Below are positions 1-6,255 of a stretch of DNA of 9,850 nt, piece after piece. This stretch comes from Lachnospiraceae bacterium. GTDB lineage: Bacteria; Bacillota; Clostridia; Lachnospirales; Lachnospiraceae. Made by a program: the position numbers and the translations under genes. Within the stretch, counting starts at the first letter, position 1. The number at the start of each line of letters is the position of its first letter. The stretch covers positions 1 through 9,850 of the forward strand of contig CAAGPW010000202.1 of the NCBI GenBank assembly GCA_900771955.1, read 5' to 3'. Below the pieces are notes generated by a model. That model made no database searches. It had not been told where the DNA came from and worked only from the letters and a program-made list of their open reading frames with translations.

Positions 1-1
1 T

Positions 2-94
2 ACCATCGAGGGCAACGTCAACGATGACTGCGCCCAGGGACGTTACTATGTAGGAGATACCTGCATCTTCGGGTACGGCTTGCCGGCATACTAA
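2..94 (+). CDS. C-terminal end of a CHAP-domain cell-wall hydrolase (partial)
   Basis: Only the last 30 codons are inside the window; the reading frame is open from base 2 to a TAA at 92-94. The residues include EGN near the start and end in YGLPAY. The EGN...R-x-Y...I-x-GYG-x-P-x-Y pattern is the usual C-terminal end of CHAP (cysteine/histidine amidohydrolase or peptidase) domains that cut peptidoglycan. Such enzymes occur both as phage endolysins and as the wall-opening hydrolases of conjugative elements, and 30 residues cannot separate the two. The catalytic Cys and His would lie upstream of the window. The identification rests on pattern recognition of a short stretch, so it is moderate. 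Confidence 0.55.
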   Translation, partial: TIEGNVNDDCAQGRYYVGDTCIFGYGLPAY

Positions 95-99
95 AAATC

Positions 100-126
100 A
101 GGGGAGCCGCAGAATCCGGCTCTCCT
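100..126 (+). terminator. Terminator-like hairpin after the CHAP gene
   Basis: A 10-bp stem (AGGGGAGCCG pairing with CGGCTCTCCT, one G-U pair) closes a 7-base loop six bases after the stop codon of the upstream gene. No uridine tract follows directly, so it may be a weak or factor-assisted terminator or an mRNA 3'-end stabiliser. Confidence 0.45.
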
Positions 127-171
127 GTCCTATGCCGCAAATAGCATAATAAAAAAGGTCCCTTTTGTTTG

Positions 172-200
172 TTGATAAAACCAGAAAACAGCACTATACT
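172..200 (+). promoter_or_regulatory. Sigma-70/SigA-type promoter of the two-gene cassette
   Basis: TTGATA at 172-177 and TATACT at 195-200 are separated by exactly 17 bases, and the flanking DNA is AT-rich. Transcription would begin near 207, giving a leader of about 60 bases before the ATG at 267. This gives the nuclease/HEPN pair its own constitutive-looking promoter, independent of the CHAP gene upstream. No clear operator is visible. Confidence 0.65.
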
Positions 201-266
201 TCTTATGGTTGATGGTTTCACATTTTTGCGACGAAAAGACGTTCAGTACAAAAGGGGGATGAATCT

Positions 267-2060
267 ATGGCCGCTGCTAATAGCAAATGGATTGAGGAAT
301 CTGCGATAAACGCGCTTGATCGAGTTTTTCTCTCCTGTCCCATACTAAGTCCTCATACCAACCGTAATGACAGAACTCCGTCATGGGATGGTTTCGTATT
401 GGTTTACCAAAACGCTTCTCATAAAAATGAAAACTTATTGGGGCGAGTTCCAATTCAGGTTAAGGGAACAAAAAAGTCTGTTACTTCAGACACAGCATCT
501 TTTTCCTGCAGGGTTGCAAATCTCCGCAACTATTATAATGATGGCGGCTGCATATTCTTCCTTGTAAGCGTTCCTTCTGTCATAGGTGAGGCGAGTATCT
601 ATTATTCGAGTCTACTGGTCTTCGATTTGAAACGCAAACTTGACGAAATCGGCAATCAAAAGAATTGTTCTATCGAACTAACCCGATTTCCTTCAAAGGA
701 CATAAACGAAATCAGCACGATCTTTACAAGTTTTATTGAGAATTCACGGAAGCAGGCCAGCTTTATCGGGAAAAAACTGGTGTCCCTCGAAGAGCTTACC
801 CGTAATGGTGTCGGCATTGAGTCGCTGACGTTTAACGCTTCCGGTATCGGACTTAACGAATTTAATCTGGGAAAATATCTCTCTTCTCATAATTTTTACT
901 TGTATGCAAAACCAAAGGGTTTGGACATTGAGATTCCTGTTGATAAAGTCTGCAATGCAACTGTTGTAAAACGCGTTGATGCAAAAGTATCGGTCAGAGA
1001 CGTTGAATACTATCCGTTCTATACCGTTGTATATAAGGAGGGAGCCGCACATCATATTCAACTGGGGAAAGGAATCACAATAAAACTGGATTTATCCAGC
1101 AAAAAGTTTAATATAAACTTCAAAGCATCCGGAACACTAAGTGATCGGATTCAAGACGCATCATGTTACATTGACATAATAGAAAGCAGAGAAGTGGTGT
1201 TTAGTGGCGAAAAACTGGCTTTCAGCAACCCAAATTGGGAGGGATTGTCCAAAAGCAAAGAGCGGCTTCGGTACTATAAAGATGTCAAAAAGATGCTCGA
1301 TACTCTTGGGGTTACAGAAGAACTGCAATGCTATAACCTTACAGCAAAAGATGAAGAAAAAATACGAAGTTTTGTTGCTGCAATTCTTTACAACAAAAAA
1401 TTAGGTTTTCCAGGTATAGAAAGCCCTTCAATTTATGGAGCTTTTTCGATAGCGAATCTCTCGATTTGGATATGGGCCATTCGGCAAGAAGATGGGGGCT
1501 ATCAAATAAAGAGCTTTTTTGATACACAACAATTTGCTTTTTTTGAAGAAAGTGATACTGCACACGCTCATCCCATTCCCGCATCGCAGTATTTTCTGCT
1601 GGATAAAACCGCGTTTGTCCATGCGTCTAACATGAATTATGATACTATACTAAATAGTATTACATCATTAGCTCCCTCTCCTAAGTTTATACCGTACACG
1701 ACAGATTTACTTTTGGAGATTCTTCGTGCGTATGACGAGCAGACAAACAAAGACGGCAAACTGTTGGAGCTTGCCGATTCACTTTGCACATGGCTTTCTA
1801 CGTTTGAACGTGAAGAGAATGACCCTGTTATACGGCTCAATCATCTCCAGATAATCAAGCGCAAACGCTCTTTTATTCCACAGGAAATCATTGAATTGAG
1901 TGGTTTTACAAATGCGTCTTATCCTGCAGAAGTTCGATGCAGCGCATACTTGCTTCTCGGAGATAACTGCGAAGCCCAAAAGTGCTTCGCGGAGCTTTCA
2001 CCTTCCATGCAGGAAATGTTTATTTCTCTCCCAATATACCATTTCGCAAACTTTCAATAG
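267..2060 (+). CDS. PD-(D/E)XK-like (DUF4365-like) putative nuclease, 597 aa
   Basis: The start is set by AAAGGGGG at 251-258, eight bases before the ATG. Residues 8-66 carry the layout of DUF4365-type PD-(D/E)XK folds: an acidic first helix (WIEESAIN, E10/E11), a D in WDG (D41), a beta-hairpin, then IQVKGT with Q64 and K66, followed by a beta-rich stretch to about 120. In this fold the D and the Q/E-x-K bind metal and cut nucleic acid. Residues from about 185 to 480 are unrecognised. Roughly 480-597 is helical, TPR-like, and ends near a PIYHF motif. No signal peptide or membrane helix is seen, so it should be cytoplasmic. The gene has its own promoter and is followed after 47 bp by a HEPN-like gene, which suggests a two-component defence system. 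The nuclease assignment is inferred from motifs; the biological role is not shown. Confidence 0.6.
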   Translation: MAAANSKWIEESAINALDRVFLSCPILSPHTNRNDRTPSWDGFVLVYQNASHKNENLLGRVPIQVKGTKKSVTSDTASFSCRVANLRNYYNDGGCIFFLVSVPSVIGEASIYYSSLLVFDLKRKLDEIGNQKNCSIELTRFPSKDINEISTIFTSFIENSRKQASFIGKKLVSLEELTRNGVGIESLTFNASGIGLNEFNLGKYLSSHNFYLYAKPKGLDIEIPVDKVCNATVVKRVDAKVSVRDVEYYPFYTVVYKEGAAHHIQLGKGITIKLDLSSKKFNINFKASGTLSDRIQDASCYIDIIESREVVFSGEKLAFSNPNWEGLSKSKERLRYYKDVKKMLDTLGVTEELQCYNLTAKDEEKIRSFVAAILYNKKLGFPGIESPSIYGAFSIANLSIWIWAIRQEDGGYQIKSFFDTQQFAFFEESDTAHAHPIPASQYFLLDKTAFVHASNMNYDTILNSITSLAPSPKFIPYTTDLLLEILRAYDEQTNKDGKLLELADSLCTWLSTFEREENDPVIRLNHLQIIKRKRSFIPQEIIELSGFTNASYPAEVRCSAYLLLGDNCEAQKCFAELSPSMQEMFISLPIYHFANFQ

Positions 2061-2107
2061 CGGATGCCCGACATAGCGAAACCAACTATTGTTATATGGA
2101 GGTAAAT

Positions 2108-2731
2108 ATGGACGATTTGCCGTGGGGTCATTCCATAATCACGCTTGAGGACAGATTACAGGAAATCGAAAATTTGCTCTCATCCAAATACTACCAGGCT
2201 GCTCTGGCGCTGGCATTGACTGTGCCAGACATTTGCAGCAAGGTGGAGTTCCCGGATGAAAAGGGGACTGGCAAGAGATATATCAAATGGTTCGCCTTGC
2301 ATGTAGAGCACAATTTTGAACCGGTACATCTGCCCGAGAATGAAAATGACGCTGCCCCGGATTACTCCAAACGAGCACTAAATGGGGAGATGTGCTATGG
2401 ATTGCGTTGTGCTTTTCTTCACTCCGGAAGCGATGATATCAACGAAAAACGGCAAGTCGCCCCTATTAACGCAGGAGACTATCCGGATTATTCTGTGACC
2501 TTCGATTTTGTTCTTAGCGAAGATAAAACAGAGCTCACCTGCGGAACGGATGGCCGCGAAAAATCAAAGCATTTCACGTACTACATTGCTATCCCTAAGT
2601 TGTGCAGATGTATATGTACCGCCGCAAAAGAATGCATAAGGAAATATGGCAAGGAAGCTTTTACTGGAAACTGTAAAATATATAGCAGCTGGAAATGGCA
2701 ACAGGATTATTTAGAGGAAATGGGAGAGTAA
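2108..2731 (+). CDS. HEPN-like protein with R-x4-H motif, putative RNase, 207 aa
   Basis: The frame is open from 1982, but the ATG at 2108 is chosen because GGAGG lies five bases before it; a start at 1982 would overlap the preceding gene. The protein begins with helical segments (residues 12-45), has a conserved-looking PDICSKVEFPDEKGTGKRY block (40-58), and then YGLRCAFLHSGSDD (97-110). This contains R100-x4-H105, the catalytic motif of HEPN ribonucleases, in the same 'LR-x-x-hydrophobic-H' setting seen in that superfamily. A beta-rich C-terminal part follows. HEPN proteins act as RNases in toxin-antitoxin, CRISPR and abortive-infection systems. Its partner is the gene 47 bp upstream, probably in the same transcript. 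The exact family has no name I know; the RNase function is inference. Confidence 0.6.
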   Translation: MDDLPWGHSIITLEDRLQEIENLLSSKYYQAALALALTVPDICSKVEFPDEKGTGKRYIKWFALHVEHNFEPVHLPENENDAAPDYSKRALNGEMCYGLRCAFLHSGSDDINEKRQVAPINAGDYPDYSVTFDFVLSEDKTELTCGTDGREKSKHFTYYIAIPKLCRCICTAAKECIRKYGKEAFTGNCKIYSSWKWQQDYLEEMGE

Positions 2732-2966
2732 GATCGCCTCTATATGACGCAAGATCGCTATAGACTATGCGGGGGCTCAGTAATGCAACGCGGTAAACAT
2801 GCGTATTGCCAGAAAATAGTAAGCTATTTATCTTGCGTTTTGCCAAACGCGCGGTGAAGAATTTGCTGAAATAGTTGCGCGGATCCGTTGCAAATTAGTT
2901 TTAAGTTAGTTGCATCGCTTGACAAGGGCACACAGCCCTTTGTCGTGTGCGATGGATAAGTAAAAG
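2732..2966. other. Non-coding junction region, probable location of the ICE end (att)
   Basis: No gene is supported in these 235 bases. They separate the AT-rich cassette from the stop codon of the minus-strand serine recombinase. Visible structure includes an 8-bp direct repeat AAGATCGC (2730-2737 and 2751-2758), small hairpins at 2814-2829 and 2835-2850, and an imperfect inverted repeat at about 2929-2953 (AAGGGC with GCCCTT). Large serine recombinases are normally encoded beside one end of their element, so the attachment site could lie here. I cannot assign the crossover dinucleotide, and the site could instead lie further left, beyond the cassette. Confidence 0.35.
2814..2850. repeat. 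Two short adjacent hairpins downstream of the cassette
   Basis: AAATAG-TAAG-CTATTT (2814-2829) and GCGTTT-TGCC-AAACGC (2835-2850) are each perfect 6-bp stems with 4-base loops, five bases apart. On the plus strand they could end the transcript of the nuclease/HEPN pair, but no long uridine run follows. They may also be recombinase arm sites. Confidence 0.3.
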
Positions 2967-4472
2967 TCAAATTTTCCACTCAATCGAAACGTGTTCGTCG
3001 GTTGCGCGGATCTGTGAGATCAGGCCGTCGGCAACCTGCCGCCTGTCCTCGAAGTCAATTTCTTCCCATTGGTTGAGGTAGACCGACAGCCGCTCGATCT
3101 GCTCCGGGGACATGATTTCCGCCGACAGCGCCGCGATCTCTTTTGTCAAGGCTTGGCGGTGTGTGTCCAGCTCCTCGATTTTGCTGTTGGCATAGGACAG
3201 CAGCACAGCATTAGCCCCGGTCAGAGTATTCAGCAGTTTTTCAATCTCCTCCTCCACGCGGGCAAGCTCCATGTTCAGCGCGGTCAATTTGGGATTGACC
3301 GTTTCCCGCTTTGCCGTCAGCGTCTGGAACTCGGACAGCTTCTTGACCATTTCGCCGTACAGGAACCTTTCAAATTCCCGTGTACGGAGCGTCCCGCAGC
3401 CGTCACAGCTTTTACTGTCGGCCCGCTTGGAGCAGCGGAGATACTGAACGCCTGTCGGATTGCCGACGCTCATAAGCGCGTATCCGCAGCGGCCACACTT
3501 GACCTTTCCGGCAAGCCATGTGTTCTTTGCCTTTCGCCCGCCTTGGAACGTCTTGTTCGCCATGAGCTTCTTCCGGCAGCGCAGCCATGTATCAGACGAT
3601 ACCAGCCCCTCGCTGGGAGCAAGAACAAGTATCTGATCTTTCAGGTGCTTGTTTTTTCTTTCCTGCACATCCCGGCCCTGATAGAGATAGCAGCCGTTTG
3701 TTCCGGCAAAATCTGTCGCTTCATTGACTACCACCGTCCCCTGACTTTTGAAGAACTCGTACATATCGAGGTCGGCCTGCGCGTAAATGGGATTTCTCAA
3801 AAGCTGGGAGATAAAGCCCCGTGTCATTTCCTTGCCGTAGATCAGGATGCCCTCGTCGGCAAAGTAACGGGCGATGTCCCCGAAAGAGGTTGCGGGCTGA
3901 GAGTACATTTCAAACATCAGCTTTGCAATATCTGCCGTTTCCGGGTCAGGCTTCATCATTTTTGTGCGGATGCCCTCAATGGTGGTCGGCTCCAGTTGGA
4001 AGCCGTAGGGGGCCGCGCCGCTCATGTGAAAACCGTGCTGGCAGCGGGAATAGTAGGCATCGGTCACGCGCTTCTGGATGGTTTCACGTTCAAGCTGGGC
4101 GAACACAATGCAGATATTCAGCATGGCCCGCCCCATCGGGGTGGACGTGTCAAACTTCTCCGTGGAAGATACGAACTCAACATTGTATTCCTGAAAAGTT
4201 TCCATCATGGTTGCGAAGTCCAGAATGGAACGGCTGATACGATCCAGCTTGTAGACCACTACGCGCTTGATCAGGCCCCGGCGAATATCGGCCATCATTT
4301 CTTGGAACTTGGGCCTGTCGGTATTCTTGCCGGAATAGCCCTTGTCGGTGTACTTGCGGAAATTGCCTCCTCTCAATTCATACTTGCAGAACTCAATCTG
4401 GCTTTCAATGCTGATACTGTCCTTGCGGTCAACGGACTGTCTGCCATAAATGGCATCTTCACGAATAATCAT
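2967..4472 (-). CDS. Large serine recombinase (TndX/TnpX-like ICE integrase), 501 aa
   Basis: It catalyses excision and integration of the mobile element through a 5'-phosphoserine intermediate. The N-terminal resolvase domain (about 6-150) has YGRQS with the nucleophile Ser13 and Arg11, YKLDRISR at 74-81, and the STEKFDTSTPMGRAM segment (103-117). A 'recombinase' DNA-binding domain follows (about 155-310). A zinc ribbon has C326-x2-C329 and cysteines at 347, 356 and 359, and a charged coiled coil covers about 395-455, the part that controls synapsis in large serine integrases. Length fits the TndX group (about 500-530 residues). The ATG at 4472 is preceded by AAAGGAG. The gene has its own promoter upstream and a hairpin covering its ribosome binding site. 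The pairing of a serine recombinase with Tn916/Tn1549-like conjugation genes is known from elements such as Tn5397. Confidence 0.95.
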   Translation of the reverse strand: MIIREDAIYGRQSVDRKDSISIESQIEFCKYELRGGNFRKYTDKGYSGKNTDRPKFQEMMADIRRGLIKRVVVYKLDRISRSILDFATMMETFQEYNVEFVSSTEKFDTSTPMGRAMLNICIVFAQLERETIQKRVTDAYYSRCQHGFHMSGAAPYGFQLEPTTIEGIRTKMMKPDPETADIAKLMFEMYSQPATSFGDIARYFADEGILIYGKEMTRGFISQLLRNPIYAQADLDMYEFFKSQGTVVVNEATDFAGTNGCYLYQGRDVQERKNKHLKDQILVLAPSEGLVSSDTWLRCRKKLMANKTFQGGRKAKNTWLAGKVKCGRCGYALMSVGNPTGVQYLRCSKRADSKSCDGCGTLRTREFERFLYGEMVKKLSEFQTLTAKRETVNPKLTALNMELARVEEEIEKLLNTLTGANAVLLSYANSKIEELDTHRQALTKEIAALSAEIMSPEQIERLSVYLNQWEEIDFEDRRQVADGLISQIRATDEHVSIEWKI

Positions 4473-4504
4473 TTGGTGCTCCTTTCCGTGTAGGAGCTAC
4501 CAAA
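4472..4504 (-). promoter_or_regulatory. Hairpin masking the recombinase ribosome binding site and start
   Basis: Read on the minus strand, TTTGGT-A-GCTCCT pairs with AGGAGC-ACCAAA. This gives 12 base pairs with a single bulged A and an 8-base loop (4484-4491). The right arm contains the AGGAG core of the Shine-Dalgarno sequence and ends on the A of the ATG. The mRNA leader would therefore hide its own translation signals. It might also, or instead, be a binding dyad for a regulator. The structure is seen directly; its regulatory role is inference. Confidence 0.6.
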
Positions 4505-4516
4505 CCTTACACCTAT

Positions 4517-4545
4517 ATTATACCTCTGGCAGCCCCGCATCTCAA
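4517..4545 (-). promoter_or_regulatory. Promoter of the serine recombinase gene
   Basis: On the minus strand TTGAGA (4545-4540) is followed after exactly 17 bases by a perfect TATAAT (4522-4517). It lies between the stop codon of the small upstream gene (4558) and the recombinase ATG (4472). The recombinase can therefore be transcribed on its own, in addition to any read-through from the sigma-factor side. Confidence 0.75.
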
Positions 4546-4557
4546 GGATGTCCCGCA

Positions 4558-4746
4558 TTAGTGCATCTGCGCCCGCCCCGGCGCATACTTTACAAAGACC
4601 TCATACAGACAGCTTTCAATTTCACGCTTGCGCTTGTCCCGTGCTCGGGGAGAGAGCATCGGGGTCAGGTTTTCCACGGTGATGGATTTGCCCTGAAAAG
4701 ACGCGGTTTTGACTTCCTTGTGATAGCCGACTCTTGCTTCCGTCAT
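4558..4746 (-). CDS. Small conserved ICE protein, 62 aa, Tn916 orf8-like position
   Basis: The ATG at 4746 is chosen because TAGGAGG stands seven bases before it; the frame is open much further upstream but without a comparable signal. The sequence is basic, with a beta-type segment (KTASFQGKSITVENLTPML, residues 13-31) followed by an amphipathic charged helix (about 34-55, RARDKRKREIESCLYEVFVKY). This matches a family of small proteins that sits between the sigma-like factor and the integrase in Tn916/Tn1549-type elements. In Tn916 the orf7 and orf8 products activate transcription of the transfer genes, so a regulatory role is plausible. No enzymatic motif, signal peptide or cysteine pair is present. 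Confidence 0.6.
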   Translation of the reverse strand: MTEARVGYHKEVKTASFQGKSITVENLTPMLSPRARDKRKREIESCLYEVFVKYAPGRAQMH

Positions 4747-4817
4747 CTGAAAACCTCCTATAAAAATCAGCGGTGTGAATAGATTTGATGGTTTCCCGTT
4801 GTCCGTGGGGAAACGTG

Positions 4818-4845
4818 AAAGGACGGCACAAAAGCGCCGCCCTTT
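4818..4845 (-). repeat. Hairpin upstream of the small ICE gene
   Basis: AAAGGGCGGC pairs with GCCGTCCTTT on the minus strand (10 pairs, one G-U) around an 8-base loop. It lies between the 4858 palindrome copy and the 62-residue gene. Only a short U stretch follows, so it could be a weak attenuator or part of a structured leader. Confidence 0.4.
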
Positions 4846-4857
4846 GACCTTGCCCCA

Positions 4858-4880
4858 CCTCTGGCCACGATGACCAGAAG
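4858..4880. repeat. Dispersed 23-bp near-palindrome, copy 1
   Basis: CCTCTGGCCAC-G-ATGACCAGAAG: arms related to CTTCTGG and CCAGAAG around a CAC/RTG centre. It differs from copy 2 (5874-5896) at two central bases, and both copies are followed by CAG. It lies about 110 bp upstream of the 62-residue ICE gene. Confidence 0.7.
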
Positions 4881-5377
4881 CAGCGGGACAGTTGTTTTCC
4901 GTTTCAATCCACAAGATAGGGAGCCGCCGCGCCGGAATGGTTTGGGCTGTCATAAGACAGAAAGACCCGGTTGGACGGCTCCCTGTATGATTGTTGTGTG
5001 CCGTATTTGCCACGCATCCCCGGCACGGGGAGTATTCCAGACCGCCGATGGCTTCGGCTGCATAGCCCCACAGCACCGCTGCCCGTGGAGGGCTGGCGCA
5101 TACCGCAGGAACTCCCCCTCAAGTCTGTGGGAGGGCGTGAGCAAGTTTCATTATCCTCCGCGCTGTCCTCGCGCCCGGTTTGCCAGCACCGGGTCAAAGG
5201 CTGCGTTGATCGCTCGGCCAGCTTGTCCATCACCTCCTGAACTGGCTGTCGTGGCGGCGCACCTTACGTCGCTATCACGCGGATTTCGTATCGGGAATAC
5301 TGTCTATTCAGTTTTCAAGGTGAGGAAGAAAACTCCTCTCACCTATCAGGAGGTTTCGGGGGCAAATGTACTCCCTC
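4881..5377. other. About 500 bp without a confident gene (possible leader RNA or small ORF)
   Basis: GC-rich DNA between the small ICE gene and the sigma factor. The best minus-strand candidate is a 109-codon frame (5233 to 4904, GTG or ATG start beside AGGAGG). Its translation is low-complexity, rich in Ser/Arg/Gly/Pro, matches no family I know, and the AGGAGG is only two bases from the ATG. A 179-codon plus-strand frame (4870-5409) is equally unconvincing. The segment also carries a hairpin (5318-5344) and a boxA-like motif (5305-5320). I consider untranslated leader RNA at least as likely as a protein. Confidence 0.35.
5318..5344 (-). repeat. Hairpin with UUUU loop downstream of the sigma factor
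   Basis: AGGTGAG(A)GGAG pairs with CTTCCTCACCT on the minus strand: seven pairs, a bulged A, then four more pairs, closed by a TTTT loop. It begins 34 bases after the sigma-factor stop codon. No U tract follows; instead the stem runs directly into the boxA-like sequence. Confidence 0.45.
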
Positions 5378-5797
5378 TTACAGAGATTTTTTCAAAATAT
5401 TTTTCATAGCGGCCAGCCCGCGCTCAATGGAGCAGCAGATGCGGCTCCGGCCAACGCCCTCGGCTGCCGCGATCTCGGCCTTGCTCATGCCGAGAAGATA
5501 ATGCTGGTACACACGCCGGGCCTGCGTGGGCGGGAGCTGGGTCAGCGCGTCATAGAGGGCAAACGTGGTTTCCCGCGCCTCAATGTACTCGTCCGGGGTC
5601 ATGGGCTGGCGGAGCACGTCGGCCTCAAAGCCGGGATCGGTGTCCAGCGAGCACTCGCCATTTCTGCGCTTCTGCCGCTTGTAGCTGTCGCACAGGCGGC
5701 CTCCCATAGAGAGGGTGGCGGCGATCTCGTCCGAAACTTCCAGCATCACATTTTCGGTCATATAGGGGTAATACCGTTTCAGGTTGATAGTCGTCAT
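5378..5797 (-). CDS. Sigma-70 family-like regulator of the ICE (Tn916 Orf7-like), 139 aa
   Basis: The ATG at 5797 is chosen because GGAGG precedes it by six bases; codons further upstream are open but lack a start signal. The N-terminus (residues 1-50) resembles the 'INL..YYP...E...EVSDEIA..L' opening of the small ICE sigma factors, which keep only fragments of region 2. Residues 86-135 form a clear sigma region-4 helix-turn-helix: LPPTQARRVYQHYLLG, MSKAEIAAAEGVG as the first helix and turn, and RSRICCSIERGLAAMKNIL as the recognition and last helices. In Tn916 the corresponding Orf7 activates transcription toward excision and transfer genes. The gene lies on the same strand as the cargo operon upstream and the small gene and recombinase downstream, so read-through from the cargo would reach it. 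Confidence 0.8.
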   Translation of the reverse strand: MTTINLKRYYPYMTENVMLEVSDEIAATLSMGGRLCDSYKRQKRRNGECSLDTDPGFEADVLRQPMTPDEYIEARETTFALYDALTQLPPTQARRVYQHYLLGMSKAEIAAAEGVGRSRICCSIERGLAAMKNILKKSL

Positions 5798-5873
5798 AAT
5801 TGTCCTCCATTTCAAAAGGTGGTTGGTGAGTGCGGATTGAAATGGAGAACAGGTGGCCCCCGGCACCTCGGAG

Positions 5874-5896
5874 CCTCTGGCCACCGTGACCAGAAG
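5874..5896. repeat. Dispersed 23-bp near-palindrome, copy 2
   Basis: Arms TCTGG and CCAGA around CCAC-C-GTGA. It shares 21 contiguous identical bases (5876-5896) with copy 3 at 9076-9096 and is followed by CAG like copy 1. It lies 77 bp upstream of the sigma-factor ATG and just past the 5908-5941 terminator in the direction of transcription. Confidence 0.75.
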
Positions 5897-5907
5897 CAGG
5901 AGCATAT

Positions 5908-5941
5908 AAAAACGCCCGCATAGCATGACGCTATACGGACG
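5908..5941 (-). terminator. Intrinsic terminator or attenuator upstream of the sigma factor
   Basis: On the minus strand GTCCGTATAGC pairs with GCTATGCGGGC (11 pairs, two G-U, extendable by one C-G) around the loop GTCAT. It is followed by CG and five T. This is a good rho-independent terminator for transcripts arriving from the cargo operon. A weak promoter (TTGTCA, 18-base spacer, TATTTC) may lie just before it, which would make it an attenuator. Confidence 0.65.
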
Positions 5942-6062
5942 CACGAAATACTATTTTCGCTTATATACTGACAAATTTCGCATCCATGCCCGGACTGCTC
6001 CGATGGAGGGGCTACGCTTTTTTTAGCTGATGCAGATCATGAACGCTATGAAAAAGCAAAAT

Positions 6063-6098
6063 GGACACGGCGATACCTCCTCGGACACCGCCGTATCC
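6063..6098 (-). terminator. Long wobble-rich hairpin, probable terminator on the minus strand
   Basis: A 15-pair stem with a 6-base loop (6078-6083). All four non-Watson-Crick positions become G-U pairs when read on the minus strand but A-C mismatches on the plus strand, which indicates a minus-strand RNA structure. T-rich sequence (ATTTTGCTTTTT) follows on the minus strand. It is one of several barriers between the cargo operon and the sigma gene. Confidence 0.55.
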
Positions 6099-6152
6099 TT
6101 AAAAAAAGGCGACTTTACCACACCCCCCGTAAATCCAATTTTTCAAAAAGAA

Positions 6153-6190
6153 AACGGCGGCTTGAAATGCAATATTTCAAAACCGCCGTT
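6153..6190 (-). terminator. Two-part hairpin terminator between cargo and sigma gene
   Basis: Outer arms AACGGCGG and CCGCCGTT are perfect; an inner TTGAAAT/ATTTCAA stem closes a 5-base loop, with small internal bulges. On the minus strand the right arm runs into TTTTCTTTTT, as expected for an intrinsic terminator. On the plus strand only CTGCGC follows. Confidence 0.6.
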
Positions 6191-6239
6191 CTGCGCTGCA
6201 AGGCCGAACAAAACGGTCTTGTTGTGAATGCCAGCGCAG
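6191..6239. repeat. Nested inverted repeats abutting the 6153-6190 terminator
   Basis: CTGCGCTG (6191-6198) and CAGCGCAG (6232-6239) are perfect inverted repeats. They enclose a second stem, CAAGGCCG with CGGTCTTG, whose one imperfect pair is G-U only on the plus strand. No gene is here. It could be a structured RNA or a protein-binding dyad. Confidence 0.45.
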
Positions 6240-6255
6240 CTATTATCAAATGAAA

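Noticed and set aside
2874..3012. 12-bp direct repeat GTTGCGCGGATC (2874-2885 and 3001-3012) as possible att repeats
   Set aside because: A few 12-base matches are expected by chance in a window this size, one copy lies inside the recombinase coding sequence, and no symmetry surrounds either copy.
3069..4493. 474-codon plus-strand open frame
   Set aside because: It is exactly antisense to the serine recombinase, whose motifs are unmistakable, and its translation has no family features.
4870..5409. 179-codon plus-strand frame ending over the sigma-factor stop
   Set aside because: No convincing ribosome binding site, low-complexity Pro/Arg/Ser composition, and it runs across palindrome copy 1, the boxA-like motif and a hairpin.
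5366..5923. 185-codon plus-strand frame
   Set aside because: Antisense to the sigma-like factor and its leader; no start signal.
6030..6227. 65-codon plus-strand ORF
   Set aside because: No ribosome binding site. The sequence is fully accounted for by two hairpins and part of a third, and the translation follows their repeats.
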